A DNA stretch of 13,002 nt. It comes from Minisyncoccota bacterium (lineage in GTDB: Bacteria; Patescibacteriota; Microgenomatia; UBA1400; PJMF01). A program made the position numbers and the translations under genes. The notes under the pieces were generated by a model, which ran no database searches, was not told the DNA's origin, and was given only the letters and a program-made list of their open reading frames with translations. The stretch spans positions 1,123-14,124 of the forward strand of contig DOZC01000047.1 in assembly GCA_003518205.1 (NCBI GenBank). The letters run 5' to 3'. This document shows positions 1 through 5,784 of this stretch, piece by piece. Each line of letters opens with the position of its first letter. Position 1 is the first letter of the stretch.

Positions 1-40
1 GTCTGATATCAGATGTCAGACATCAGAAGCTAGATATTAG
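1..40. repeat. Degenerate 7-bp tandem repeat (partial, at window edge)
   Basis: From position 6 the sequence reads in 7-base units that all end in AG: ATATCAG, ATGTCAG, ACATCAG, AAGCTAG, ATATTAG. The bases before position 6 (GTCTG) look like the tail of another unit, so the array probably continues outside the window. The last two units overlap the 3' end of the diguanylate cyclase gene, whose TAG stop (complement of 30-32) lies inside a unit. A 12-base perfect palindrome (TCTGATATCAGA, 2-13) falls within the array. Unit boundaries are clear, but the units are imperfect and the function is unknown. Confidence 0.6.
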
Positions 41-1031
41 CAGATTCCTTTTCTTTCATATTAACTAATTGAGTTTTACCTTCCTCATATTTGGCAACAT
101 TATTTCTTCCATTTTTTTTAACAAAATACATGGCACTGTCGGCTTGTTTAATAATGTCTTCTGAAGTGATTGGTGAAGAAATTGCCTCATGCATTGTCCA
201 ACCGATGCTAGCTGTAATTTTAATTGGGGGCTCATTCTCTCTCTTAATCTCAAAATTTCTTAGGCCATCTAAAAATCTTTTTAATATTTCAGCCACTTTT
301 GTTTTGTCAGCTTTAATTAAAACCAAAAACTCTTCGCCTCCATATCGGCCGATCGCATCTTTATTTTCCGCACTTCGAAAATGATTATTCAAAAAACCTG
401 CAAATGATTTCAAAACAATATCACCAACATTATGACCATAGGTATCATTAATTTCTTTAAAATGATCAAGGTCAATCACAACTACTGCAAAATTTTGATC
501 ATCAGTTCGATCTGATTCTAGCCATTTTCTCAATGTTTTTAAGATTTCTCTCCGATTGGGAATTTCTGTCAGGGCATCAGTGGCAGCTGAAACTTGAGAC
601 TCATTTAATTTTTGAGCTTGTTCTTTACCATCTGCCATCAAAAGTCTTGTAAACATTGCATTTTCTTTTCTTTCACCAGGATATTGCTCTAAATCACCAT
701 ACAAATATTCAGCAAAAATTTCTTTGAGTGATTTAGAAGGCTCTTCGACACCAGCTTCTTTTGATTTTCTTCGTCGATTTTGTTCACTTTTGGCTAGTTC
801 AAGTGCAATTTTAAAATTTTTTTTAATTTCTATATTTGGATCTTCTGTTGTTTGATCAAAAATCAATTTTTGAATCAAAGCTTCAAAAACAATATCCTCA
901 GCTTGAAGTTCTGCCTGGCGTTTTATTTCTGGTTGACGCAAAACCTCACCAACATCACTCAGATCTGCCACAGTCTCAATTCTATTCGTTTGTGGCAGCC
1001 CTTTCTTTTTTGTTTCAGTCACAAAAATCAT
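30..1031 (-). CDS. Diguanylate cyclase (GGDEF domain protein)
   Basis: Predicted to make cyclic di-GMP from two GTP. Of 333 residues, the N-terminal ~145 are charged, mostly helical and unrecognised. The C-terminal ~170 form a GGDEF domain: DALTEIPNRRE near 152, the metal-binding stretch IDLDHFKEIND near 186, active-site GGEEF at 231-235, and a later SIGW and ADSAMY. The GGEEF signature is catalytically competent. The inhibitory I-site (RxxD five residues upstream) reads ENKD, so classical product inhibition is probably absent. There is no signal peptide or membrane segment, so it should be cytosolic. The frame is open further upstream to 1115. I chose the ATG at 1031 because GGGAG sits 5 bases before it; an ATG at 1034 is only 2 bases away, and the longer form would run through the divergent promoter. 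It is transcribed away from the prs-proS operon. Confidence 0.9.
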   Translation of the reverse strand: MIFVTETKKKGLPQTNRIETVADLSDVGEVLRQPEIKRQAELQAEDIVFEALIQKLIFDQTTEDPNIEIKKNFKIALELAKSEQNRRRKSKEAGVEEPSKSLKEIFAEYLYGDLEQYPGERKENAMFTRLLMADGKEQAQKLNESQVSAATDALTEIPNRREILKTLRKWLESDRTDDQNFAVVVIDLDHFKEINDTYGHNVGDIVLKSFAGFLNNHFRSAENKDAIGRYGGEEFLVLIKADKTKVAEILKRFLDGLRNFEIKRENEPPIKITASIGWTMHEAISSPITSEDIIKQADSAMYFVKKNGRNNVAKYEEGKTQLVNMKEKESANI

Positions 1032-1052
1032 CATATCTCCCTTGCGAGCGTC

Positions 1053-1081
1053 TTGGCAATCTGAGTTTTGCCAGCTACAAT
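1053..1081 (+). promoter_or_regulatory. Sigma70-type promoter of the DUF4870-prs-proS operon
   Basis: TTGGCA at 1053-1058 and TACAAT at 1076-1081 are separated by exactly 17 bases and match the -35 and -10 consensus at 5 of 6 positions each. The predicted transcription start near 1088 gives a leader of about 43 bases before the ATG at 1131. It lies in the 100-bp divergent gap between the diguanylate cyclase and the operon. Confidence 0.6.
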
Positions 1082-1130
1082 AGTCAAAGTGGCAGAAATA
1101 CTGCCCCGTCAGCAATTGTGAAAGGACTTA

Positions 1131-1484
1131 ATGTCTGAAGACACTACCAAAGTAACTGAAACCAAAAAATCTCCTGACGGCGAAAAATATCGCGGCATGG
1201 CGGTCTTAGCGTATGTCATTTTTTTCATTCCCTTACTAACCGAGGCTAAAGACAATCCTTATGTTAAGTTTCACGTTAAGCAGGGTTTGATGGTTTTATT
1301 GGCCAGTATTACAGTTTCAGTGGTTGGCTCGATCATTCCTTTCCTGGGCTGGTTTTTAATTATTCCCTTTGGTTCTCTCCTTGTGATGATTCTCTGGGTC
1401 ATGGGCATTTTGAATGCCATTAATGGTGAACAAAAACAAGTGCCGTTGATCGGTAAATATGCCGAGCAACTGCTGAAATTCTAA
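1131..1484 (+). CDS. Small membrane protein, DUF4870/Tic20-like
   Basis: A 117-residue integral membrane protein. A charged N-terminus (~20 residues rich in K, T, E) precedes RGMAVLAYVIFFIPLL (TM1), the conserved-looking loop NPYVKFHVKQG, and a second hydrophobic region of about 45 residues that reads as two closely spaced helices. A short polar tail ends in GKYAEQLLKF. The pattern of an early helix, a loop with FHxxQG, and two later helices is typical of DUF4870/Tic20-like proteins, whose biochemical role is generally unknown. AAAGGA at 1121-1126 is a good ribosome-binding site. It is the first gene of the operon and lies 5 bp upstream of prs. The family call is by pattern only. Confidence 0.8.
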   Translation: MSEDTTKVTETKKSPDGEKYRGMAVLAYVIFFIPLLTEAKDNPYVKFHVKQGLMVLLASITVSVVGSIIPFLGWFLIIPFGSLLVMILWVMGILNAINGEQKQVPLIGKYAEQLLKF

Positions 1485-1489
1485 TTTAT

Positions 1490-2389
1490 ATGCAGCTTGT
1501 CGCCGGCTCATCCCATCTCAAACTCGGGGGCAGTCTGGCGAAAGCCCTTGGAGCTAGTTTGGCTCAAGTCAATTTGAGCCAGTTTTCGAATGGCGAAAAA
1601 CGAGTTCAGATTCAAACGCCATTGGCCGGTGAAATTGTTGTCATTCTTCAATCTTTAACCACCCCGGTAGATGACCGCCTGGTGGAAACTCTCTTGCTCG
1701 CAGATGCGGCCGAAAGATCTGGTGCCAAAGCCCTTTATTTGGTGATGCCTTGGCTGGGTTATTCTTTGCAAGACAAGGTCTTTCAGTCTGGAGAACCCAT
1801 TGCCAGTAAAGTTATTGCGGCCATGCTCTCGACAGGTAGATTTCAACGAATTTTTTTACTGGATTTACACAACGCCAGTGAGGCTGGATTTTTTAGTTTA
1901 CCCACCGAGCACTTGAATTTCTTACCAGAATTTGCCACTTATTGCCAAACTACTTTTGATCTGGATCACTCGGTGGTAGTGAGTCCGGATTTTGGTGGAC
2001 TCAAGCGAGCTAGAGAATTGGCTGTAAAACTGAAAACTCCATTGGCCAATTGTGATAAAAATCGCAATATGCAAAGCGGCATTGTCACTGTTATGGATCT
2101 TCATGGGGATGTAACTGGTCTGGATGCCATTGTGTTTGATGATGTAATTGTGACCGGTGGCACAGCCAGCGAAATCGCCAAAACCTTAAAAGATCATGGC
2201 GCTAGATCAGTTCATTGGCTGGTAACTCATGGTTTATTTGCTGGCGATGCTCGCCAACAACTGGCAGATTCACAGATTGATAGCATTGTGATCTCAAACT
2301 CCATTGAGCAAACTCAACTACCCGCAAAAACAACTGTTCTAGACTTAACTTCAATCTTAACCAGAACCCTAAAGCCCTGGTTACGCTAA
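1490..2389 (+). CDS. prs: Ribose-phosphate pyrophosphokinase (PRPP synthetase)
   Basis: Makes PRPP from ribose 5-phosphate and ATP, feeding purine, pyrimidine, NAD, histidine and tryptophan synthesis. The 299 residues are close to the usual 285-320. Visible motifs are an FSNGEKRVQI start strand, PWLGYSLQDK (87-96), the flexible-loop sequence SGEPIASKV, DLHN (125-128), SPDFGGLKRARELA (165-178), DKNR, and the PRPP-binding loop DDVIVTGGT (217-225). That loop differs from the common bacterial DDMIDTAGT: the second acidic cluster residue is Val and the end is GGT, which resembles archaeal-type enzymes. QDK in place of QDR agrees with this. No clear SD precedes the start, which lies 5 bp after the upstream gene, so translational coupling is likely. 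proS follows after 7 bp. Confidence 0.9.
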   Translation: MQLVAGSSHLKLGGSLAKALGASLAQVNLSQFSNGEKRVQIQTPLAGEIVVILQSLTTPVDDRLVETLLLADAAERSGAKALYLVMPWLGYSLQDKVFQSGEPIASKVIAAMLSTGRFQRIFLLDLHNASEAGFFSLPTEHLNFLPEFATYCQTTFDLDHSVVVSPDFGGLKRARELAVKLKTPLANCDKNRNMQSGIVTVMDLHGDVTGLDAIVFDDVIVTGGTASEIAKTLKDHGARSVHWLVTHGLFAGDARQQLADSQIDSIVISNSIEQTQLPAKTTVLDLTSILTRTLKPWLR

Positions 2390-2396
2390 CAAAATT

Positions 2397-3635
2397 ATGA
2401 AATTATCTCAACTTCCTTTTAAACCCACCAATAATCCTCCGGCTCAAGCCGACACAGTTAACCACAAATTATTAGTTCAAGCTGGATTTGTGCGACAACT
2501 GATGGCTGGTGTTTACACTTACGCGCCCCTGGGACTGCGAACTTTGAATAAAATTCGCAATATCATCAGAACTGAAATGGATGCTGTGGGTGGTAATGAA
2601 ATTTTGATGCCATCACTCCAACCCAGTGCTAATTGGAAGGTGACTGGCGGCTGGGATAGTATCGATGTTTTATTTAAAGTTAAAAGCCGAACCGAAAAAA
2701 ACTATGCGCTGGGTCAAAGTCATGAAGAAATTGTGACTCCCCTCGCCAAAGAAATTATCAAAAGTTACCGAGACCTACCCCTGGCACTTTATCAAATTCA
2801 TTGGAAGTTTAGAGATGAATTACGCGCCAAATCCGGCATTTTACGCGGTCGGGAATTTGAAATGAAAGATATGTACAGCTTTCATGAAACTCAAGCAGAT
2901 TTTGATCGGTTTTATCAAGAGGTCAAAGAGGCCTATTTACGAGCCTATCAAAAAATTGGCTTAGTAGCTAAAGTGACTGAAGCTTCCGGAGGAGCTTTTA
3001 CTCAAAAAATTTCCTATGAGTTTATGGTTCTGACAGATGCCGGCGAAGATGACATTTTTTATTGTGAAAAATGCGATTTTTGTATTAATTCTGAAATTGC
3101 CAAGCAAAAAGCTGGCGACGCTTGTCCTAAATGCGGCGCTGAATTAAAAATGGCTAGGGCTTCAGAAGTTGGCAATGTTTTTGACTTAGGTCAAAAATAT
3201 GCCCGGGATTTTGAAGTTGAGTTTGTGGGACGTGACGGCAAAAAAGCTTTCCCCATCATGGGCTGTTACGGTTGGGGCACCACTAGAATTATGGGGGTTT
3301 TGGTAGAAAAACTTCATGATGATAAAGGGATTATTTGGCCAGCTAGTGTGGCCCCTTTCCAAGTTCAATTAATCAGTCTCAACGGAGTAGAAGAAATCGC
3401 TAAATCAGTTTATGACCAACTAATTAAAGCCGGACTTGAGGTTTTGTGGGATGATCGGGATACTTCTCCCGGAGCCAAATTCGCTGCCGCCGATTTAATC
3501 GGCAACCCAATTAGACTCGTAGTCTCAACTAAAACTGCCGATCAAGTGGAGTGGAAAGCTCGTGAGAGTGGAGAAACTGAGTTAATTTCTGTTGATGAGA
3601 CCATTGGCAGAATTAGATCACTCCAAGTTTATTAA
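2397..3635 (+). CDS. proS: Prolyl-tRNA synthetase, short form without editing insert
   Basis: Charges tRNA-Pro with proline. Class II motifs are all present: motif 1 in the region LMAGVYTYAPLGLR to GGNEILMP (35-72), motif 2 FRDELRAKSGILRGREFEMKD (138-158, first 20 residues most conserved), and motif 3 MGCYGWGTTR (288-297). A C-terminal anticodon-binding domain follows from about 318 and includes WDDRDTSPGAKFAAADLIG. The protein has 412 residues, against about 570 for the usual bacterial form. The missing ~160-180 residues correspond to the INS editing domain between motifs 2 and 3. In its place are cysteines C223, C226, C229 and C243/C246, which could form a small zinc knuckle. Spacing of 7 bp after prs and 0 bp before the next gene indicates one operon. 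No SD is evident. Confidence 0.95.
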   Translation: MKLSQLPFKPTNNPPAQADTVNHKLLVQAGFVRQLMAGVYTYAPLGLRTLNKIRNIIRTEMDAVGGNEILMPSLQPSANWKVTGGWDSIDVLFKVKSRTEKNYALGQSHEEIVTPLAKEIIKSYRDLPLALYQIHWKFRDELRAKSGILRGREFEMKDMYSFHETQADFDRFYQEVKEAYLRAYQKIGLVAKVTEASGGAFTQKISYEFMVLTDAGEDDIFYCEKCDFCINSEIAKQKAGDACPKCGAELKMARASEVGNVFDLGQKYARDFEVEFVGRDGKKAFPIMGCYGWGTTRIMGVLVEKLHDDKGIIWPASVAPFQVQLISLNGVEEIAKSVYDQLIKAGLEVLWDDRDTSPGAKFAAADLIGNPIRLVVSTKTADQVEWKARESGETELISVDETIGRIRSLQVY

Positions 3636-3977
3636 ATGTCTGGTCAGCGTACTTATCAAAAATTGGTTTTTACCCATCATGCTTGGGATAGATTGCGAGA
3701 CCGAAGCGTGTCTTTGGATCTAATCTGGCGAACCATCTCTGATCCCAGTCAGCAAATTGCTTTGGGCGAAAATAAAACCAAATACATTAGAAATGTAAAT
3801 GATCGACCGATTCATGTGGTGGCTAGTTGGTTGCCCCACGAACAACGCTGGCTGGTAATTTCAGTTTGGGTCAAAGGTGAGTCAGACAAAGTACCACTGA
3901 TGTGGCAAATTTTAACTCTGCCATTTAAACTATTGAGTTGGATGGGAAAACAACTTTGGCGACTCGTCACTCATTAG
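3636..3977 (+). CDS. DUF4258-like small protein with hydrophobic tail
   Basis: A 113-residue protein. The core FTHHAWDRLRDRSVSLDLI, then KTKYIRN and RPIHVVASWLPHEQRWLVISVWV, fits the DUF4258 pattern of an early His/Arg helix and a beta-sheet ending in a VISVW strand. DUF4258 is structurally related to small RNase-toxin-type proteins, but its function is mostly unproven and no partner antitoxin gene is present here. The last ~30 residues (from PLMWQILTLPFKLL) are rich in W, L and K and could form an amphipathic membrane-binding helix. The ATG directly abuts the proS stop with no intervening base, which implies coupled translation. The stop codon is TAG. Confidence 0.7.
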   Translation: MSGQRTYQKLVFTHHAWDRLRDRSVSLDLIWRTISDPSQQIALGENKTKYIRNVNDRPIHVVASWLPHEQRWLVISVWVKGESDKVPLMWQILTLPFKLLSWMGKQLWRLVTH

Positions 3978-4106
3978 ATCAGTTACTGAGAGATATAACC
4001 CCAGTGCTACTAATACGCACCCCCTACTTAATTGCACAAACTACGGCAATTATTTAGGCCTATAGAAATTATTCTTGGCAGCCTGCAGGGCGACTATACT
4101 CCCATT
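3978..4106. other. Non-coding stretch after the proS operon
   Basis: This is the upstream part of the 334-bp gene-free gap 3978-4311. I find no open frame with coding character and no T-tract terminator directly after 3977. Small features are a GTGC/GCAC stem around TACTAATAC (about 4005-4021), a CCTGCAGG palindrome at 4082-4089, and the -10-like TATACT at 4095-4100 that serves the candidate RNA downstream. Confidence 0.5.
4095..4100 (+). promoter_or_regulatory. -10 box of candidate small RNA gene
   Basis: TATACT is identical to the -10 box of rnpB in this window. The same -10 to +1 distance as at rnpB places transcription start at 4107, the first base of a 7-base segment (CACCGCG) that is fully complementary to the 3' part of the candidate RNA. 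The best -35 at 17-bp spacing (TTCTTG, 4072-4077) is weak. Confidence 0.4.
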
Positions 4107-4241
4107 CACCGCGCCTTTTACCTATGGGTATTTTCTGCTTCTTTCCGTATAGTACTAGCTAAATCCCGGTGAGGAGCCCACTGCGATTGACCTATTTTTC
4201 CCTGTGAAGAATATGGCTATCGCGGTGGGTAATTTTATTTT
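4107..4241 (+). ncRNA. Candidate structured small RNA, unidentified
   Basis: Intergenic, with no coding character. CACCGCG (4107-4113) is perfectly complementary to CGCGGTG (4221-4227), giving a 5'/3' closing helix like those of many small RNAs. Inside are an imperfect stem CTATGGG/CCGTATAG (about 4122-4153) and a long hairpin: CCCACTGCGAT (4177-4187) with ATCGCGGTGGG (4219-4229), continued by CCTATTTTTC (4191-4200) with GAAGAATATGG (4206-4216) around a 5-base loop. The T-rich run TAATTTTATTTT (4230-4241) could terminate transcription. The closing helix and the outer part of the long hairpin use the same 3' bases, so they are alternatives. I could not match it to tmRNA, SRP RNA, 6S RNA or a known riboswitch. 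It could instead be only a terminator plus leftover intergenic DNA. Confidence 0.4.
4177..4241 (+). terminator. Long hairpin with T-rich tail (possible terminator)
   Basis: An 11-bp stem with one G-U pair (4177-4187 with 4219-4229) is stacked on a 10-bp stem with one bulge (4191-4200 with 4206-4216) and a CCTGT loop. TAATTTTATTTT follows. It is the first terminator-like structure downstream of the proS operon. The T run is interrupted by A, so efficiency is uncertain. Confidence 0.45.
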
Positions 4242-4284
4242 AAGCCTTAATTTTTAACGCTAGCCTGACTTTGAAAAACTCGAG

Positions 4285-4290
4285 TATAAT
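4285..4290 (+). promoter_or_regulatory. -10 box before the DHH-like gene
   Basis: A consensus TATAAT, 21 bases before the GTG start at 4312, predicts a leader of about 15 bases. No convincing -35 is seen at 16-18 bp spacing. Weak SD-like AGAAAGAG lies at about 4297-4304. Confidence 0.5.
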
Positions 4291-4311
4291 CTCTTCAGAA
4301 AGAGTTAGCGA

Positions 4312-5211
4312 GTGTCAAGTTCCTCTACCACCCAAATTACCACCCGTCGCCTCATCGTTACCCATCACGCTCCAGATCTAGATGCTATTACTTCGGTTTG
4401 GCTTTTGAAACGGTTTGCGAGTCAGGATTATGCCGATGCTCGAATCGCTTTTGTTAATCCTGGCGCCACTATTTCGCTTGGCGAAGCCGAAGAATATGGC
4501 GCTCAACTTCATGAAGTGACTCACGTTGATACTGGATTTGGTGAGTTTGATCATCATCAGCCGGAACGGGGCAAGTTACATATTTGTGCCAGCAGTTTGG
4601 TTTTTGATTATCTCTGTGAACTTCACCCTGAACTCAAAAAAGACTCAGCCCTACGGGTTTTAATTGAGTATGTGACCCAGATCGACCATTTTGAAGAAAT
4701 CTACTGGCCGGAAGCCAGAGAGCATCGCACTTTGTTTATGATTCATGAATTGATTAAAGGTCATGAGTTAACTGATCCTCACAATGACGAATCTCAGCTT
4801 TATTTTGGCTTTCAATGTCTGAATAATGTTTATGCCATTGCCACTCAACATCTTAAAGCCGAGGAAATTATTACCGTCAAAGGTCAAGAGTTTGATATTA
4901 AGGCTGGACCGTGTTTGGCTCTCAACACCAGTAATGATGACACTATTAAGCTAGCTCAAAAGCAAGGTTATGTTCTGGTGCTTCGCAAAGATCCCAAACT
5001 CGGCTCGATTCGAATTAAAGCTAGACCAGACGCTGAATTTGATTTAGAGCCGCTCTACAATCAAATTAAAACTCTAGACCAGACCGGCACCTGGTTTTAT
5101 CACGCCTCTGGCAAAATGCTCCTCAATGGCTCAACTAAAGATCGCAACCAAAAACCCAGTCCCTTGTCTCTAAAACAAGTGGTAGAAATGATTCAGGCAA
5201 TTTATGGCTAA
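4312..5211 (+). CDS. DHH/MYG1-like phosphoesterase
   Basis: A 299-residue soluble protein. The N-terminus has VTHHAPDLDAITSVWLLKRF (H18, H19, D22, D24), an aspartate at 73 in VDTGFGEFDHHQ, and the signature D80-H81-H82. These are the metal-binding motifs expected of DHH-superfamily phosphoesterases. The FDHHQ ending and spacing resemble MYG1-type proteins more than RecJ or NrnA. The middle is helical (LIEYVTQIDHF, MIHELIKGH), and the C-terminal third (RIKARPDAEFDLEPLY, GTWFYHASGKMLLNG) may bind substrate. Substrate is unknown; family members cleave short oligonucleotides, cyclic dinucleotides, polyphosphate or RNA. The start is GTG with no good SD. It overlaps the downstream HIT gene by 8 bp, so the two are co-expressed. 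Confidence 0.75.
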   Translation: MSSSSTTQITTRRLIVTHHAPDLDAITSVWLLKRFASQDYADARIAFVNPGATISLGEAEEYGAQLHEVTHVDTGFGEFDHHQPERGKLHICASSLVFDYLCELHPELKKDSALRVLIEYVTQIDHFEEIYWPEAREHRTLFMIHELIKGHELTDPHNDESQLYFGFQCLNNVYAIATQHLKAEEIITVKGQEFDIKAGPCLALNTSNDDTIKLAQKQGYVLVLRKDPKLGSIRIKARPDAEFDLEPLYNQIKTLDQTGTWFYHASGKMLLNGSTKDRNQKPSPLSLKQVVEMIQAIYG

Positions 5212-5719
5212 AACCGCAGCCGCAACTCCTCAAGATTGCATTTTTTGTCAAATCGTGGCCGGTCAAATTCCCTGTCACAAAATCTGGGAAGATGCTGAAC
5301 ATTTAGCCTTTTTATCCATCTTTCCCAACACTGAGGGTTTTAGCGTGGTGATTCCTAAAACTCATTATCCCAGCTACGCTTTTGCGACTAGTGACGAAGT
5401 CCTAACAAAACTTGTCATGGCCACTAAAAAAGTTGCACGACTTCTGGACGCCAGTTTTCCGGATGTGGCCCGGTGTGGCATGTTTTTCGAAGGCTATGGC
5501 GTGGATCATCTTCATAGCAAACTTTACCCCATGCATGGTACTGCTAAAAATACCGCAGAAAACTCTTCCGAGAATTTAAAAGTGCTGGAAAGCGAAACTT
5601 TTAAAGCTTATTTTGAAATCTATCCTGGCTATCTCTGTTCTAATGATGCCGCCAGAGCCGACGATCAAAAATTAGCCGAATTAGCCAAGCGAATTTACCA
5701 GCATGAGGTGGGTGTATAA
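5204..5719 (+). CDS. HIT-family nucleotide-binding protein
   Basis: A 171-residue histidine-triad protein. It opens with the characteristic CIFCQIVAGQIPCHKIWED (12-30), then FPNTEGFSVVIPKTHY (40-55) and the active-site region GYGVDHLHSKLYPMHG (98-113). HIT enzymes hydrolyse or transfer nucleotides through a covalent intermediate on the middle histidine of HxHxH. Here the first two histidines (H102 and the nucleophile position H104) are present, but the third position is Lys106, giving HxHxK. The C-terminal ~55 residues are longer than in minimal HINT proteins. The start codon lies inside the end of the DHH-like gene (8-bp overlap), so a linked role in nucleotide or RNA turnover is plausible but inferred. 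The C12/C15 pair could bind zinc. Confidence 0.9.
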   Translation: MAKTAAATPQDCIFCQIVAGQIPCHKIWEDAEHLAFLSIFPNTEGFSVVIPKTHYPSYAFATSDEVLTKLVMATKKVARLLDASFPDVARCGMFFEGYGVDHLHSKLYPMHGTAKNTAENSSENLKVLESETFKAYFEIYPGYLCSNDAARADDQKLAELAKRIYQHEVGV

Positions 5720-5720
5720 T
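5715..5720 (+). promoter_or_regulatory. -10 box overlapping the HIT stop codon
   Basis: A consensus TATAAT includes the TAA stop of the HIT gene. Its predicted start near 5727 would give the small downstream gene a 58-base leader. No clear -35 is present, so this could be chance. Confidence 0.35.
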
Positions 5721-5744
5721 ACAATTATCGTAAACTATTCCCCA

Positions 5745-5762
5745 CACCCATTACGATGGGTG
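5745..5762 (+). other. Perfect 7-bp hairpin in leader of small ORF
   Basis: CACCCAT (5745-5751) pairs with ATGGGTG (5756-5762) around a TACG tetraloop. No T run follows, so it is not a standard intrinsic terminator. TGGGTGT at 5709-5715 can also pair with ACACCCA (5744-5750), offering an alternative fold. Confidence 0.5.
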
Positions 5763-5784
5763 ACTAGCAAATAAAGAAAAAATT

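Noticed and set aside
1..40. CRISPR array at the left edge
   Set aside because: The units are only 7 bp and directly adjacent, with no spacers and no cas genes.
1031..1115. Longer N-terminus for the diguanylate cyclase
   Set aside because: The extra 28 residues look non-coding, cover the divergent promoter and have no SD, whereas the ATG at 1031 has GGGAG at ideal spacing.
91..1138. Open frames on the plus strand opposite the diguanylate cyclase
   Set aside because: They are antisense shadows of a well-conserved GGDEF gene and show no family motifs.
3636..3977. Toxin of a toxin-antitoxin pair
   Set aside because: DUF4258 is distantly toxin-like, but no antitoxin gene is adjacent and the gene is fused tightly into a housekeeping operon.
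3985..4025. CTGAGA followed by a small hairpin containing TAATAC, reminiscent of a TPP riboswitch core
   Set aside because: The other conserved TPP elements (a GGGGTGC-like P2 strand upstream and CGTAGGGAA downstream) are missing and no thiamine gene is near.
4107..4241. Possible tmRNA, SRP RNA or T-box in the intergenic gap
   Set aside because: There is no tRNA-like T arm or tag frame, no GGAAGGAAGCAG-type SRP loop, and the GCGGTGGG segment lacks the TGGNACCGCG T-box sequence.
5745..5762. Intrinsic terminator for the DHH-HIT operon
   Set aside because: The hairpin is strong but is followed by ACTAGCAAATAAAG rather than a T run.
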